Positions 17,866-26,161 of a stretch of DNA of 64,000 nucleotides are shown in pieces. Made by a program: the position numbers and the translations under genes. This stretch comes from Catellatospora sp. IY07-71 (GTDB lineage Bacteria > Actinomycetota > Actinomycetes > Mycobacteriales > Micromonosporaceae), in NCBI RefSeq assembly GCF_018326265.1, contig NZ_AP023360.1, positions 1,851,501 through 1,915,500 of the forward strand, given 5' to 3'. The notes below the pieces were generated by a model. That model was not told the origin of the DNA. It saw only the letters and a program-made list of their open reading frames with translations, and did not search any database. The first letter of the stretch is position 1. Each line of letters starts with the position of its first letter.

Positions 17866-20196
17866 ATGGCCGCGATCAGCGCACCCGCTGACCGGAGCCG
17901 ATCGGGCAGTGACGCGGGAGGCAGTGCCATCAAGGACAGGGCCAGCAGTACGCCGGGAACGGGAGCGGACGACGCACCGTTCCCGGCACACGTCGCCCAG
18001 CCGGATCTGAACGGCGCCGCCGAGCTGCGGGCGATCCTGCGCATCCGGCCGTTCCGGCGGCTCTGGCTGGTGCTGAGCGTCGCGTCGCTCGGCGACTGGC
18101 TGGGCCTGCTCGCCACGGCGACCTTCGCCTCCGCGCAGGTCAGCGGCAACGCCGCGAAGGGCCTGGCGTTCGGTTCGGTCATCGCCGTGCGCCTGCTGCC
18201 GGCGCTGGTGCTCGGGCCGCTGGCCGGCGTCATGGCCGACCGGTGGGACCGGCGCTACACCATGGTCATCTGCGACCTGCTGCGCTTCGTGCTGTTCGCC
18301 ACCATCCCGACGGTCGCGCTGTACACCTCCGACCCCAAGATCTCGGTCGGCTGGGCGGCGGTCGCCACCTTCATCATCGAGGCGATCACGCTGATCTGGA
18401 TCCCGGCCAAGGATGCCGCGGTCCCGAACCTGATCCCCCGGGCCCGGCTGGAGGCCGCGAACCAGCTCACCCTGATCACGACGTACGGCATCACGCCGGT
18501 GCTCGCCGCGGTCGTGCTGGCCGCGCTGAACCAGTTCTACCAGTGGCTGGAGAAGTCCGGCGTCGTCGTCGCGGCCTGGGCCGCCCCGTCCAGCCTCGCG
18601 CTGTACTTCCTCGCCTTCTCCCGCCTGGCCACCGCGCTGGTCGTGTTCTTCGGCATCCGGGAGATCTCCGGCCACAACGGCGGCGCCAAGCAGAGCGACA
18701 GCATGCTGCGCCAGTTCATCGACGGCTGGCGCTTCATCGGGCAGACCCGGATGGTGCGCGGCCTGGTGCTGGGCATCCTCGGCGCGTTCGCGGCCGGCGG
18801 CGTGGTCATCGGCACCGGCCAGTTCTTCGCGTTCTCGCTGGGCGGCGGCGACGCCACCTTCGCCATCCTGTTCGCGGCGATCTTCATCGGCCTCGGCCTG
18901 GGCATCGCGCTCGGCCCGCGCCTGATCGGCGGCCTGTCCCGGCGGCGCTGGTTCTGCCTGAGCATCATGCTGGCCGGCGCGTCCGTCGCGCTGCTGTCGC
19001 TGGCCCCGCACCTGTCGCTGGCCGTGATCGGCGCGCTGCTGGTCGGCTCCGGCGCGGGCATGGCCTTCCTGTCCGGCACCACGCTGCTCGGCGGCGAGGT
19101 CGGCGACGAGGTCCGCGGCCGGGTCTTCGCCGTGGTGCAGACCGGCACCCGGGTGGTGCTGATGCTGGCCATCGCGGTGTCCAGCGTGCTGGCCGGTGGC
19201 GGCGGCTCGCGCGACGTCGGCAGCACCGGCGTGCCGATCTCCTTCACCCGGGTGCTGCTCGGCGTGGCCGGCGTGCTCGGCGTGCTGGCCGGTTTCTGGG
19301 CGCTGCGCCAGATGGACGACAAGCCGGGCGTGCCGCTGCTGCCCGACCTGATCAGCTCGATGCGGGGCCGCCCGCTCGGCATGGCTGAGGTGTCACCGCG
19401 CACCGGTGTGTTCATCGTGTTCGAGGGCGGCGAGGGCGCCGGCAAGTCCACCCAGATCGGCCTGCTCGCGCAACGGCTGCGCGACGACGGCCGCGAGGTG
19501 GTGGTGACCCGGGAGCCCGGCGCCACCGAGGTCGGCGCGCGCATCCGCAAGATGGTGCTGGAGACCCACACCACCACGTCCGGGCCGGTCGGCGCGACCG
19601 CGCTGGCGCCGCGCGCGGAGGCGCTGCTCTACGCCGCGGACCGGGCTCATCACGTGTCCACCGTGGTCCGTCCCGCGCTGCGACGCGGCGACATCGTCGT
19701 GTCCGACCGCTACGTGGACAGCTCCCTGGCGTACCAGGGCGCGGGCCGTACGCTGCCCGTCGACGAGGTGTCCTGGTTGTCGGCCTGGGCCACCGGCGGG
19801 CTCAAGCCCGACCTGGTCGTCCTGCTCGACGTCGACCCGAAGGTCGGGCTCGCCCGGGTGGACCGCCGGGGCGAGGCCGACCGGCTGGAGCGAGAGTCGC
19901 TCGACTTCCACGAGCGCGTCCGGCAGGGCTTCCTCGACCTGGCCGCCGCCGAACCGGCCCGCTACCTCGTGCTCGACGGCACCCGTGACCCGGACCAGCT
20001 CGCCACCGCGATCGCGGCCCGCGTCGCCCGGCTGCTGCCCCCGGTGGCCTCGGGCGGCGAGCCGCAGGACGGCGTTCCAGGAGCCGATCCGGCACGGGAC
20101 GGCGAGCGTCAAGGCCCGGCCGGGCGGGTGCCCGCACCGGGCGAGCCGCCGGCCACGACCGGGTCACCGGCGGAGTTACGGGCCGGCCGAGGCTGA
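17866..20196 (+). CDS. tmk: Bifunctional MFS-type membrane protein / thymidylate kinase
   Basis: One 776-residue frame joins two proteins. Residues ~50-480 form an MFS-like permease of about 12 spans, including a typical loop 2-3 motif (MADRWDRRYTM). Residues ~506-725 are a complete dTMP kinase, which makes dTDP for DNA synthesis: P-loop FEGGEGAGKST, DRYVDSSLAYQG (DRY motif), and a lid segment RRGEADRLERES. The join shows no stop or frameshift, and an internal ATG at 19381 sits exactly at the kinase boundary. The last ~50 residues are a Gly/Pro/Ala-rich tail. Similar long Tmk proteins occur in Streptomyces and Micromonosporaceae beside topA and holB. What the membrane part transports is unknown. 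Confidence 0.93.
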   Translation: MAAISAPADRSRSGSDAGGSAIKDRASSTPGTGADDAPFPAHVAQPDLNGAAELRAILRIRPFRRLWLVLSVASLGDWLGLLATATFASAQVSGNAAKGLAFGSVIAVRLLPALVLGPLAGVMADRWDRRYTMVICDLLRFVLFATIPTVALYTSDPKISVGWAAVATFIIEAITLIWIPAKDAAVPNLIPRARLEAANQLTLITTYGITPVLAAVVLAALNQFYQWLEKSGVVVAAWAAPSSLALYFLAFSRLATALVVFFGIREISGHNGGAKQSDSMLRQFIDGWRFIGQTRMVRGLVLGILGAFAAGGVVIGTGQFFAFSLGGGDATFAILFAAIFIGLGLGIALGPRLIGGLSRRRWFCLSIMLAGASVALLSLAPHLSLAVIGALLVGSGAGMAFLSGTTLLGGEVGDEVRGRVFAVVQTGTRVVLMLAIAVSSVLAGGGGSRDVGSTGVPISFTRVLLGVAGVLGVLAGFWALRQMDDKPGVPLLPDLISSMRGRPLGMAEVSPRTGVFIVFEGGEGAGKSTQIGLLAQRLRDDGREVVVTREPGATEVGARIRKMVLETHTTTSGPVGATALAPRAEALLYAADRAHHVSTVVRPALRRGDIVVSDRYVDSSLAYQGAGRTLPVDEVSWLSAWATGGLKPDLVVLLDVDPKVGLARVDRRGEADRLERESLDFHERVRQGFLDLAAAEPARYLVLDGTRDPDQLATAIAARVARLLPPVASGGEPQDGVPGADPARDGERQGPAGRVPAPGEPPATTGSPAELRAGRG

Positions 20197-20395
20197 ACCT
20201 GGCACCGGCGCGTCCACCCCTGCCGGGCGAGGCTCGCCGACGGCCGACGTGACGTGCTGCCGGTGTCGGACCGCTGGTGTCGGACCGTGCCGCCGGTGCC
20301 GGGCGAGCTGACCGTGTCGGGTGGGGCGCGTAGTGTCGTGGCGTGCGCGGACGAAGTGAGCGAGCCAGCGGGGTCCGTCCCCGCGAGGGGGTCCG

Positions 20396-21595
20396 GTGAG
20401 CGACGTCTTCAACCAGCTGGTCGGCCAGCCTGATGCCGTCACCACGCTGCGGGCGGCCGCGACGGCCGCGGCCGCCGTCATCCGCGGTGAGTCCGTCGGC
20501 GCGGGGGCGATGACGCACGCCTGGCTGTTCACCGGGCCGCCCGGCTCGGGCCGCTCGGTCGCCGCCCGCTCCTTCGCCGCCGCGCTGCAGTGCACCGACC
20601 AGGCGGCCGGGCCCGGCTGCGGCCACTGCGACGGCTGCCACACCACCCTCGCCGGCACCCACCCGGACGTGCGCTTCGTGGTGCCGGACGGGCTGAGCAT
20701 CCCCGTCGCGCAGATGCGCGAGCTGGTGCTGCGCTCGGCCACCACCCCGGCCAACGGCCGCTGGCAGGTGCTGCTCATCGAGGACGCCGACCGGCTCACC
20801 GAAGCGGCTGGCAACGCCCTGCTCAAGGCCGTCGAGGAGCCGCCGGACCGGACGATCTTCCTGCTCTGCGCGCCCTCGGACCATCCCGACGACATCTCGG
20901 TGACCATCCGCTCCCGCTGCCGGATCGTGCCGCTGCGCCAGCCCGCCGCCGACGCGGTCAGCTCGCTGCTCGTCGAGCGCGACGGCGTCGACCCGGCCAC
21001 CGCGGCCTGGGTCGCCGCGGCCGCGCAGGGCCATGTCGGCCGCGCCCGCCGGCTGGCCGCCGACGCCCAGGCCCGGGATCGCCGGGCCGCCGTGCTGGCC
21101 GTGCCGCGCCAGCTCACCGGCGTCGGTGCCTGCTTCGACGCGGCCGCCGCGCTGATCGAGGCCGCCGAGGCCGAGGCGGCCGCCGCGGTCGCCGACACCG
21201 ACGCCGCCGAGCGCGCCGCGCTGGAGACGGCGCTCGGCGCGGGCGGCACCGGCAAGGGCGCCGCGGGCGCCGCCCGGGGCATCGCCGGCCAGCTCAAGGA
21301 CCTGGAGAAGCGGCAGAAGTCGCGCGCCACCCGGGCCCAGCGCGACGCGCTCGACCGGGCGCTGCTCGACCTGGCCGGCTTCTACCGCGACGTGCTCAAC
21401 GCCAGGTGGGGCGGGCCCGTCGCCGCCGTACACACCGACACCGCCGCGCTGGCCGAGGCCGCCGCGCAGCGCTGGACCGCCGAGAGCACCCTGCGCCGCC
21501 TCGAATCCGTCCTGGCCTGCCGCACCGCCATCGACGCGAACGTCAAACCGCGCATCGCCGTCGAAGCCATGATGCTCGAACTCTGGCACGGCTGA
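20396..21595 (+). CDS. holB: DNA polymerase III subunit delta'
   Basis: The 399-residue clamp-loader subunit starts VSDVFNQLVGQPDAVTTL, typical of delta'. The P-loop position reads GPPGSGRS, with Arg in place of the catalytic Lys, as expected since delta' does not hydrolyse ATP. The zinc module has four cysteines (CTDQAAGPGCGHCDGC). The Walker B-like LLIEDADRLT and the SRC motif (TIRSRCR) follow. The C-terminal domain is Ala-rich. The start is GTG 20396 after GAGGGGG. Located after tmk, as in other actinomycetes. Confidence is high. Confidence 0.95.
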   Translation: MSDVFNQLVGQPDAVTTLRAAATAAAAVIRGESVGAGAMTHAWLFTGPPGSGRSVAARSFAAALQCTDQAAGPGCGHCDGCHTTLAGTHPDVRFVVPDGLSIPVAQMRELVLRSATTPANGRWQVLLIEDADRLTEAAGNALLKAVEEPPDRTIFLLCAPSDHPDDISVTIRSRCRIVPLRQPAADAVSSLLVERDGVDPATAAWVAAAAQGHVGRARRLAADAQARDRRAAVLAVPRQLTGVGACFDAAAALIEAAEAEAAAAVADTDAAERAALETALGAGGTGKGAAGAARGIAGQLKDLEKRQKSRATRAQRDALDRALLDLAGFYRDVLNARWGGPVAAVHTDTAALAEAAAQRWTAESTLRRLESVLACRTAIDANVKPRIAVEAMMLELWHG

Positions 21596-21611
21596 CCCCC
21601 CACCTCGCCAT

Positions 21612-21686
21612 GATCGTCCGACTTGCCTGGCAGGTGGGCGTATCTTGAGCGCGCTTTCGCCCACCTGCCGGGCAAGTCGGACGATC
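21612..21686. repeat. 75-bp palindromic intergenic element, copy 1 (near-perfect hairpin)
   Basis: Two 29-bp arms (21612-21640, 21658-21686) differ at a single base and flank a 17-nt loop (TATCTTGAGCGCGCTTT). The left arm begins GATCGTCCGACTTGCCTGGC. It lies 16 bp after holB. It has the same 29/17/29 layout and outer sequence as the element at 42037-42111. Confidence 0.85.
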
Positions 21687-21811
21687 GTGAAGCGGGTGCG
21701 TGGCACGGTGAGGCGGTGTCCGCAGGGGTTATCCACAGGGGTGTCGGGCGGTGGGTATTTACCGGTAGCGTTCCGCGGGTACGCCATCACCGTCCGATGA
21801 GGAGCTGCCGC

Positions 21812-22141
21812 ATGCCCCGGGAGATCGACGACGCCTGGATCGAGGAGGCGATCGCGTCCTACCGGCGGATCGAACAGCGGCAGGCGAGCCTGCAGCGCGC
21901 CGTCGCCGAGCTGGAGGTCACCGTCCGCGATCCGGAGGACCTGGTCGAGGTGGTGGTCGGCGGAGACGGTGCGGTGCGCCGGGTGGTGGTGACCGGCTCC
22001 CTGGACGGGCTCACCGCCCCGCAGCTGTCCCGCGCGATCCAGCAGGCGATCACCGCCGCGCACGACGCCGCGGCCTGGGCCCGGCGCAAGGTGTACGAGG
22101 AGACGTTCGGCGACTTCACGGCGCTCGGAGGTGCCCGGTGA
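21812..22141 (+). CDS. YbaB/EbfC-family protein (ESX-associated type)
   Basis: A 109-residue protein. MPREIDDAWIEEAIASYRRIE begins a coiled-coil N-terminal helix; a beta-hairpin (TVRDPEDLVEVVVGGDGAVR, then VVVTGSL) and a C-terminal helix (QLSRAIQQAITAAHDAAA) complete the YbaB fold. Classical YbaB is a nucleoid-associated DNA-binding protein; in actinomycetes, divergent copies like this one sit with small WxG-type proteins. The start is ATG 21812 with GAGGAG upstream. Its stop overlaps the next gene's GTG by 4 bp, so the trio is co-translated. Confidence 0.85.
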   Translation: MPREIDDAWIEEAIASYRRIEQRQASLQRAVAELEVTVRDPEDLVEVVVGGDGAVRRVVVTGSLDGLTAPQLSRAIQQAITAAHDAAAWARRKVYEETFGDFTALGGAR

Positions 22142-22416
22142 CGGACGAGCTGGCGGCCCGCGCCGACGCGCTCGCCGACGAGATCGCGCGGCAGCGCGCG
22201 GCGCTGTCCCAGGCGGCCCCGGGCCCCACCCGCCTCGACGTGCCGGGGCGCATGGCGGCCCTGGCCAGCGCGGCCGACACCGCGACCGGTGCGCGCTGGT
22301 CCGGGCACGTCGCCGCGGCGGGCGGGTTCGACGCGCGGCTGCGCGACCTGGCCGCGGCCGTACGCACGGCCGCCCGCAACTACCGCGAGGCCGACGAGCA
22401 CGGCGGGGTGGCCTGA
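22138..22416 (+). CDS. Small helical protein with a YxxxD type VII secretion motif
   Basis: A 92-residue protein coupled to the upstream YbaB-like gene by a GTGA overlap. It is almost wholly alpha-helical (LAARADALADEIARQRAAL ... LAAAVRTAARNYREADEHGG). The centre carries ARWSGH, a WxG turn. The C-terminus carries YREAD, which fits the YxxxD/E signal that follows the helical hairpin in EspC/WXG100-type substrates of type VII (ESX) secretion. I read it as an EspC-like secreted partner; no secretion ATPase is in the window. Its TGA overlaps the next ATG by one base. Confidence 0.75.
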   Translation: MTDELAARADALADEIARQRAALSQAAPGPTRLDVPGRMAALASAADTATGARWSGHVAAAGGFDARLRDLAAAVRTAARNYREADEHGGVA

Positions 22417-23168
22417 TGGACGCGCTCAGCCACCTCTACCTGAACACCGCGGGGCTGCTCGCCCGGGTCGACGACACGCTGGCGCACTGGGGTGCGCCGG
22501 AGACGCACCAGGTCTGGCAGCTGCTGCGCCGCACCGGCGCCCTGCCCGGCGATGCCGTGGCGGGACTGTCGGCGTGGTCGCCGCAGCCGTGGCGGGAGCA
22601 GGCCGACGAGCTGCGCCGGCAGGCCGAGACGGCCGAGGCGGTCAGCGGCCGGGCGGGTGCCCTGCGCGGCTGGGAGGGCCCGGCGGCGAGCGCGTTCCAG
22701 CGCACGGCCGACCGGTTCCGGCATGACGTCGTGGCGTGGGCGGCGGAGCTGCGGGGCCACGCCGCGCACCTGGACGAGCTGGCCCGGTGCCTGGCAGCCG
22801 GGCGCTCGCGGACAGCGCGGGCGCTCGCCCGGGTGGCGGGCAGCGCCGAGGCGGTGCTGTTGACCGGCGAACCGGACGCGGGCCGGGTGGCGGCAGGAAT
22901 GTTGTCGATCGCGGTCGCGCCCGGGGCCCGGCTGCCCGGTGTCGCGCTGGCCGCCGCGGCCGGGGCGCGGCTCGACGGCGCCGGGCCGGTGTCCTGGGCG
23001 CTGGCCGCGGCGGACATCGGCGCCGCGCTCCTGCACGAGGTCGACGTGACCCTCACCGAGCTGGACGACCTGCTCACCGCCGGTCCGGTCCCGGTGGGCG
23101 AGCCGGGCGTCCAGCATGCTCCGGCCGACCACCGTCCCGCGTCCACCACCCTGCGCGTCGACCTCTGA
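22416..23168 (+). CDS. WxG-motif protein, putative ESX-associated effector or partner
   Basis: A 250-residue protein starting at ATG 22416, overlapping the preceding TGA by one base. Residues ~50-140 form a helical hairpin with the turn LRGWEGPAASAFQ, matching the WxG motif of WXG100 and LXG-type proteins. A second, Ala/Gly-rich helical region with a hydrophobic stretch (~150-205) follows. The last ~35 residues (LTAGPVPVGEPG ... STTLRVDL) look disordered. No toxin catalytic motif is visible. Together with the two preceding genes it makes a compact ESX-like cassette. Confidence 0.75.
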   Translation: MDALSHLYLNTAGLLARVDDTLAHWGAPETHQVWQLLRRTGALPGDAVAGLSAWSPQPWREQADELRRQAETAEAVSGRAGALRGWEGPAASAFQRTADRFRHDVVAWAAELRGHAAHLDELARCLAAGRSRTARALARVAGSAEAVLLTGEPDAGRVAAGMLSIAVAPGARLPGVALAAAAGARLDGAGPVSWALAAADIGAALLHEVDVTLTELDDLLTAGPVPVGEPGVQHAPADHRPASTTLRVDL

Positions 23169-23262
23169 GCCCACGGCCCTCCTGCAACGCGGGTCCTACC
23201 CGCGCTCCGCGCTCCGACCTCCGACCCGGCGCATCTGGCGGCCCGGCGGCGTCGCGCCCGGC

Positions 23263-23322
23263 CGGCTGCCTGGTGCCAGTGTCCTGTCGGCTCGGCTGCC
23301 TGGTGTCAGCGTGCTGTCGGCT
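23263..23322. repeat. Two tandem 30-bp repeats
   Basis: The units 23263-23292 and 23293-23322 both read CGGCTGCCTGGTG...CTGTCGGCT and differ at three positions. A further partial unit (CGGTGCCAGG) follows. Possible source is slippage or a decayed coding tail. Confidence 0.6.
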
Positions 23323-23393
23323 CGGTGCCAGGACTCCTCCGGTGGTCGCCCCGGGCAGTGCCGGCCCACCATGTCGGGCCACCGCCGGTGGAA

Positions 23394-23454
23394 GATCGCG
23401 CTTTCGTGTCAGAACCTGGGGTCTAAGCGTAGGTTTCGACACGAACTAGCGACC
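23394..23454. repeat. 61-bp palindromic intergenic element, copy 2
   Basis: The left arm 23394-23416 begins GATCGCGCTTTCGTGTCAG and ends AACC. A 15-nt loop follows, then the right arm 23432-23454 (GGTTTCGACACGAACTAGCG...). Same 23/15/23 layout as copies at 13827 and 28062. Confidence 0.75.
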
Positions 23455-23498
23455 TTGCCACCCACCCGCAGAGCACGCAGGCCGCTAGGCCGGATACG

Positions 23499-23531
23499 GC
23501 GGTGGCGGCGGAACGAGTCCGCCGCCACCGC
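23499..23531. terminator. Bidirectional terminator hairpin
   Basis: A perfect 14-bp stem (23499-23512 with 23518-23531) around ACGAG lies between the convergent WxG and LPxTG genes, 27 bases past the LPxTG stop. There is no clear T-run. Confidence 0.6.
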
Positions 23532-23558
23532 GCTGCGCCTAGAGCTACCAGAAGAGCG

Positions 23559-25106
23559 TCAGCCCAGCAGATCCTCCGGCCCGCTCGCGGTGCGGCGGCG
23601 GGTCAGCAGGAGCAGGAACCGGCCCGCCACGAACAGCAGGACACCGGTGCCCGCGATCAGGGCGATGCTCGTGCCCGTACGCGGCAGGCTGCAACCGGGA
23701 CCGCCGCAGCCGTTGTCGTCGTCGTCATCGTTGCCGGAGGCCGGCGACGGGGTGGCGCCGCCACCACCGCCGGGACCGTCCGGGGAGGGGCTGCTCGACG
23801 GGCGAGCCGTCGGGCCGGCGGTGGGGCTGGCGGCAGCCCGCACCGGGGCGGTGGCCGAGGCCTTGAGCAGGCCGATACCCAGGTCCAGCACGGTGGCGCG
23901 CTTGCCGTTCGTGGTGTTCACGCCGATCAGCTGCACCCGCAGCGACGCCGCCTGGGCGGTCGCGCCACGGTCGGTGACGCGCTTGTCCAGCTCGCCGATC
24001 GAGATCTTGACGATCACGATCTCGCACAGGCCGGACAGGTTGCCCAGGCCGCCGCCGAGCAGGCCGCCCAGATCCGGCAGGCCGCCGAGTTCGGGGACGC
24101 TGGGCAGGCCGGACCCGCCGCTGCCGCCGCGCAGCCCGTTGATCAGCTGGGTCAGGTCGCCCACCGGCAGCCCACCGAGCAGGCGGCCGAGGTCGGTGTC
24201 GAGCAGTGGCAGGCCGAGCGCCTTGGCGCGCTCGCGGGCGCCGGTCAGGTCGAGGGCGCCGAGCACGCCGCCGCGGCCCGGCGCGGGGACGGCGATCTCC
24301 AGCTCGCGGTGCAGGCTGTCCAGCGTCCTCGTGCCGATGCCGGGGCCGGTGACCTTCAGCAGCGGTGCGTCGTACCGGACGGACGACGTCGACGCGCGGC
24401 CGGTGGCCAGCACGGTCAGCGCCGGCGGCTTGACCACCTCGACGCCGAGCGCGCCGCCGAGCAGCTGCACCTCGGCGAGCCCGATCTGCGCGTACGCGCC
24501 GGACGCGATGACCCCCGCGTGCTTCACCGTCGCGGTCTGCGTGGTGGCGGAGGCGGTGTGCGGCACGGCGGCCAGCGCGCCGCGGCTGCCGGGCAGCACC
24601 TTCGCGTCGACCAGGGACGCGTCGGCCTCACCGGCCGGGCCTTCGGCCTTGCCGCAGCCCATACCCTCGGTCCAGCGGGCGTGCGCGGCGATGTCGCCGG
24701 TCCCCGCCTTGATCAGCCCGAGATCCACGGTGAGCGCGTTGTTGCGCACCGGGTTCTGGTGCGAGGGCGGGGCCTGCTGGTACACCTTCGCGGCCAGCGG
24801 GCCGGTGGGCAGTTCGAGCCCGAGCAGGCGCGCGTCGGCGTAGCGGGCCGTCGCGGCGCTGTGCACCGGGTTCGTGGCGGACATACCGCTGCCGGCCGAG
24901 GCGACGGTCAGGTCGGCGACCGCGGGCAGCTTGACACCCAGCGGGCCCAGGTTCACCGCACCTACCTTGAGCAGGTCGGCACCGGCGCGCGCGGCGTATC
25001 CTGCGGGCCGGTCGCACACCCCCGCGCTGGCGGGGGCGGACAGGACCGCCAGGGAACTGAGCGAGACGAGGGCGACCGAGCCGGCCACGGCGAGTTGGCG
25101 ACGCAT
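23559..25106 (-). CDS. LPxTG-anchored cell-surface protein
   Basis: A 515-residue exported protein. The signal peptide is MRRQLAVAGSVALVSLSSLA, ending SAPASA (cleavage near residue 28). The mature part is a long beta-rich region with many Gly/Leu-rich repeats (LGGLPDLGGLLGGGLG near 345). A Ser/Pro/Thr-rich, then Asp-rich wall-spanning linker follows (~430-470). The sortase signal is LPRTG, then a hydrophobic span (IALIAGTGVLLFVAGRFLLL) and a basic tail RRR. Sortase should therefore link it to peptidoglycan. The start is ATG 25106 with GGAGGA upstream. The binding partner of the ectodomain is unknown. Confidence 0.9.
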   Translation of the reverse strand: MRRQLAVAGSVALVSLSSLAVLSAPASAGVCDRPAGYAARAGADLLKVGAVNLGPLGVKLPAVADLTVASAGSGMSATNPVHSAATARYADARLLGLELPTGPLAAKVYQQAPPSHQNPVRNNALTVDLGLIKAGTGDIAAHARWTEGMGCGKAEGPAGEADASLVDAKVLPGSRGALAAVPHTASATTQTATVKHAGVIASGAYAQIGLAEVQLLGGALGVEVVKPPALTVLATGRASTSSVRYDAPLLKVTGPGIGTRTLDSLHRELEIAVPAPGRGGVLGALDLTGARERAKALGLPLLDTDLGRLLGGLPVGDLTQLINGLRGGSGGSGLPSVPELGGLPDLGGLLGGGLGNLSGLCEIVIVKISIGELDKRVTDRGATAQAASLRVQLIGVNTTNGKRATVLDLGIGLLKASATAPVRAAASPTAGPTARPSSSPSPDGPGGGGGATPSPASGNDDDDDNGCGGPGCSLPRTGTSIALIAGTGVLLFVAGRFLLLLTRRRTASGPEDLLG

Positions 25107-25291
25107 GCTTCCTCCGGGGCGACGGGCATGCGGGGGTGCATGCCTACGACGTGGCCCAACGAAGGCTTTCCGGCCCGGTTACGGCGGACTCGTGACACCT
25201 ATCCGGAAGAGCTAACGACGAATCAACCGAAAAGGTACGCAACTCGGGCCGATCTCTCCGTCGGCCCCCTGGCCATCCGGAGGCATACGAG

Positions 25292-25297
25292 TAATCT
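25292..25297 (+). promoter_or_regulatory. -10 element TAATCT, probable leaderless start of the RicT gene
   Basis: TAATCT ends 6 nt before ATG 25304, with no ribosome binding site between. This favours ATG 25304 over the in-frame GTG 25298. Confidence 0.5.
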
Positions 25298-25303
25298 GTG
25301 CCG

Positions 25304-26161
25304 ATGGGCCTGCTGTGTGCCGTGACGTTCAACAAGTACGGGCGGCTGTACTACCTCGACCCCGGCGACTTCCGTCCCCGCGTGGGCGACAAGGTGCTGG
25401 TGCACACCGACGACGGGCCCGAGGTCGCCGAGTGCGTGTGGGCGCCCGAGTGGAGCGACGAGGACACCGCCGGCTTCCCGAAGGTCATCGGCCTGGCCGG
25501 GGCCGACGACGTCAGCCGCGACGACCTGATCCGCCGGCGCAAGGCCGAGGCGCGGGTGGCCGCCAACCGGCTCATCCGCGAGCACCAGCTGCCCATGAAG
25601 GTCATCGCGGTGGACCACGTGCCCGGCGGGCCCGCCGACGGCGACGACCCCGGCCCGAGCCCGCGCACCACCGTCTACTTCACCGCCCCGCACCGGGTGG
25701 ACTTCCGCTCGCTGGTACGCGATCTCGGCGCGACCCTGAAATGCCGGGTGGAGCTGCGGCAGCTGTCCGCGCGCGACTCGGCGAAGGTGCAGGGCGGCAT
25801 CGGCTCCTGCGGGCGTGATCTGTGCTGCTCGACGTTCCTGACCGAGTTCGAGCCGGTCAGCATCCGCATGGCCAAGGACCAGGACCTGCCGCTCAACCCG
25901 ATGCGCATCTCCGGCGCCTGCGGGCGGCTGATGTGCTGCCTGAAGTACGAGCACCCGCTCTACCAGGACTTCCAGGCCACGGCTCCGGCGCTCGGCGAGC
26001 AGGTGGTCACCGCCGACGGCGAGGAGGGGCGCGTGGTCGGGCACTCGGTGCCGCGCGACGCCGTGGTCATCCGGCTCGCCGCCGACGGCTCCCGCACCGT
26101 CTGCCCGAAGGCGTCGGTGTGCGGGAGCCGCAAGTCGTACGAGGACCGCTACGCGGTGTGA
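25304..26161 (+). CDS. ricT: PSP1-domain protein, RicT/YaaT homologue
   Basis: A 285-residue cytoplasmic protein starting MGLLCAVTFNKYGRLYYLDP, the usual start of this family. The PSP1 domain contains the cysteine sets CGRDLCC and CGRLMCC (residues ~165-205), which in Bacillus RicT bind an iron-sulfur cluster in the RicAFT complex that affects RNase Y cleavage and development. Actinomycetes lack obvious RicA/RicF partners here, so the role may differ. Its 3' end overlaps the convergent metallophosphoesterase gene by 13 bp. Confidence 0.9.
   Translation: MGLLCAVTFNKYGRLYYLDPGDFRPRVGDKVLVHTDDGPEVAECVWAPEWSDEDTAGFPKVIGLAGADDVSRDDLIRRRKAEARVAANRLIREHQLPMKVIAVDHVPGGPADGDDPGPSPRTTVYFTAPHRVDFRSLVRDLGATLKCRVELRQLSARDSAKVQGGIGSCGRDLCCSTFLTEFEPVSIRMAKDQDLPLNPMRISGACGRLMCCLKYEHPLYQDFQATAPALGEQVVTADGEEGRVVGHSVPRDAVVIRLAADGSRTVCPKASVCGSRKSYEDRYAV

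Larger units (their letters stand above)
23169..23558. other. Intergenic region between convergent genes
   Basis: These 390 bases have no supported gene. They contain a tandem 30-bp duplication (23263-23322), a 61-bp palindromic element (23394-23454) and a bidirectional terminator hairpin (23499-23531). Confidence 0.6.

Noticed and set aside
21612-21686. The near-perfect 29-bp hairpin as only the holB terminator
   Set aside because: No T-run follows on either strand, and the same architecture recurs at 42037 in a different context, so a repeat family explains it better; a terminator side-role remains possible.
23116-25325. Plus-strand frames across the LPxTG gene region
   Set aside because: They are Arg/Ser/Pro-rich mirror frames of the surface protein on the minus strand and show no coding features.
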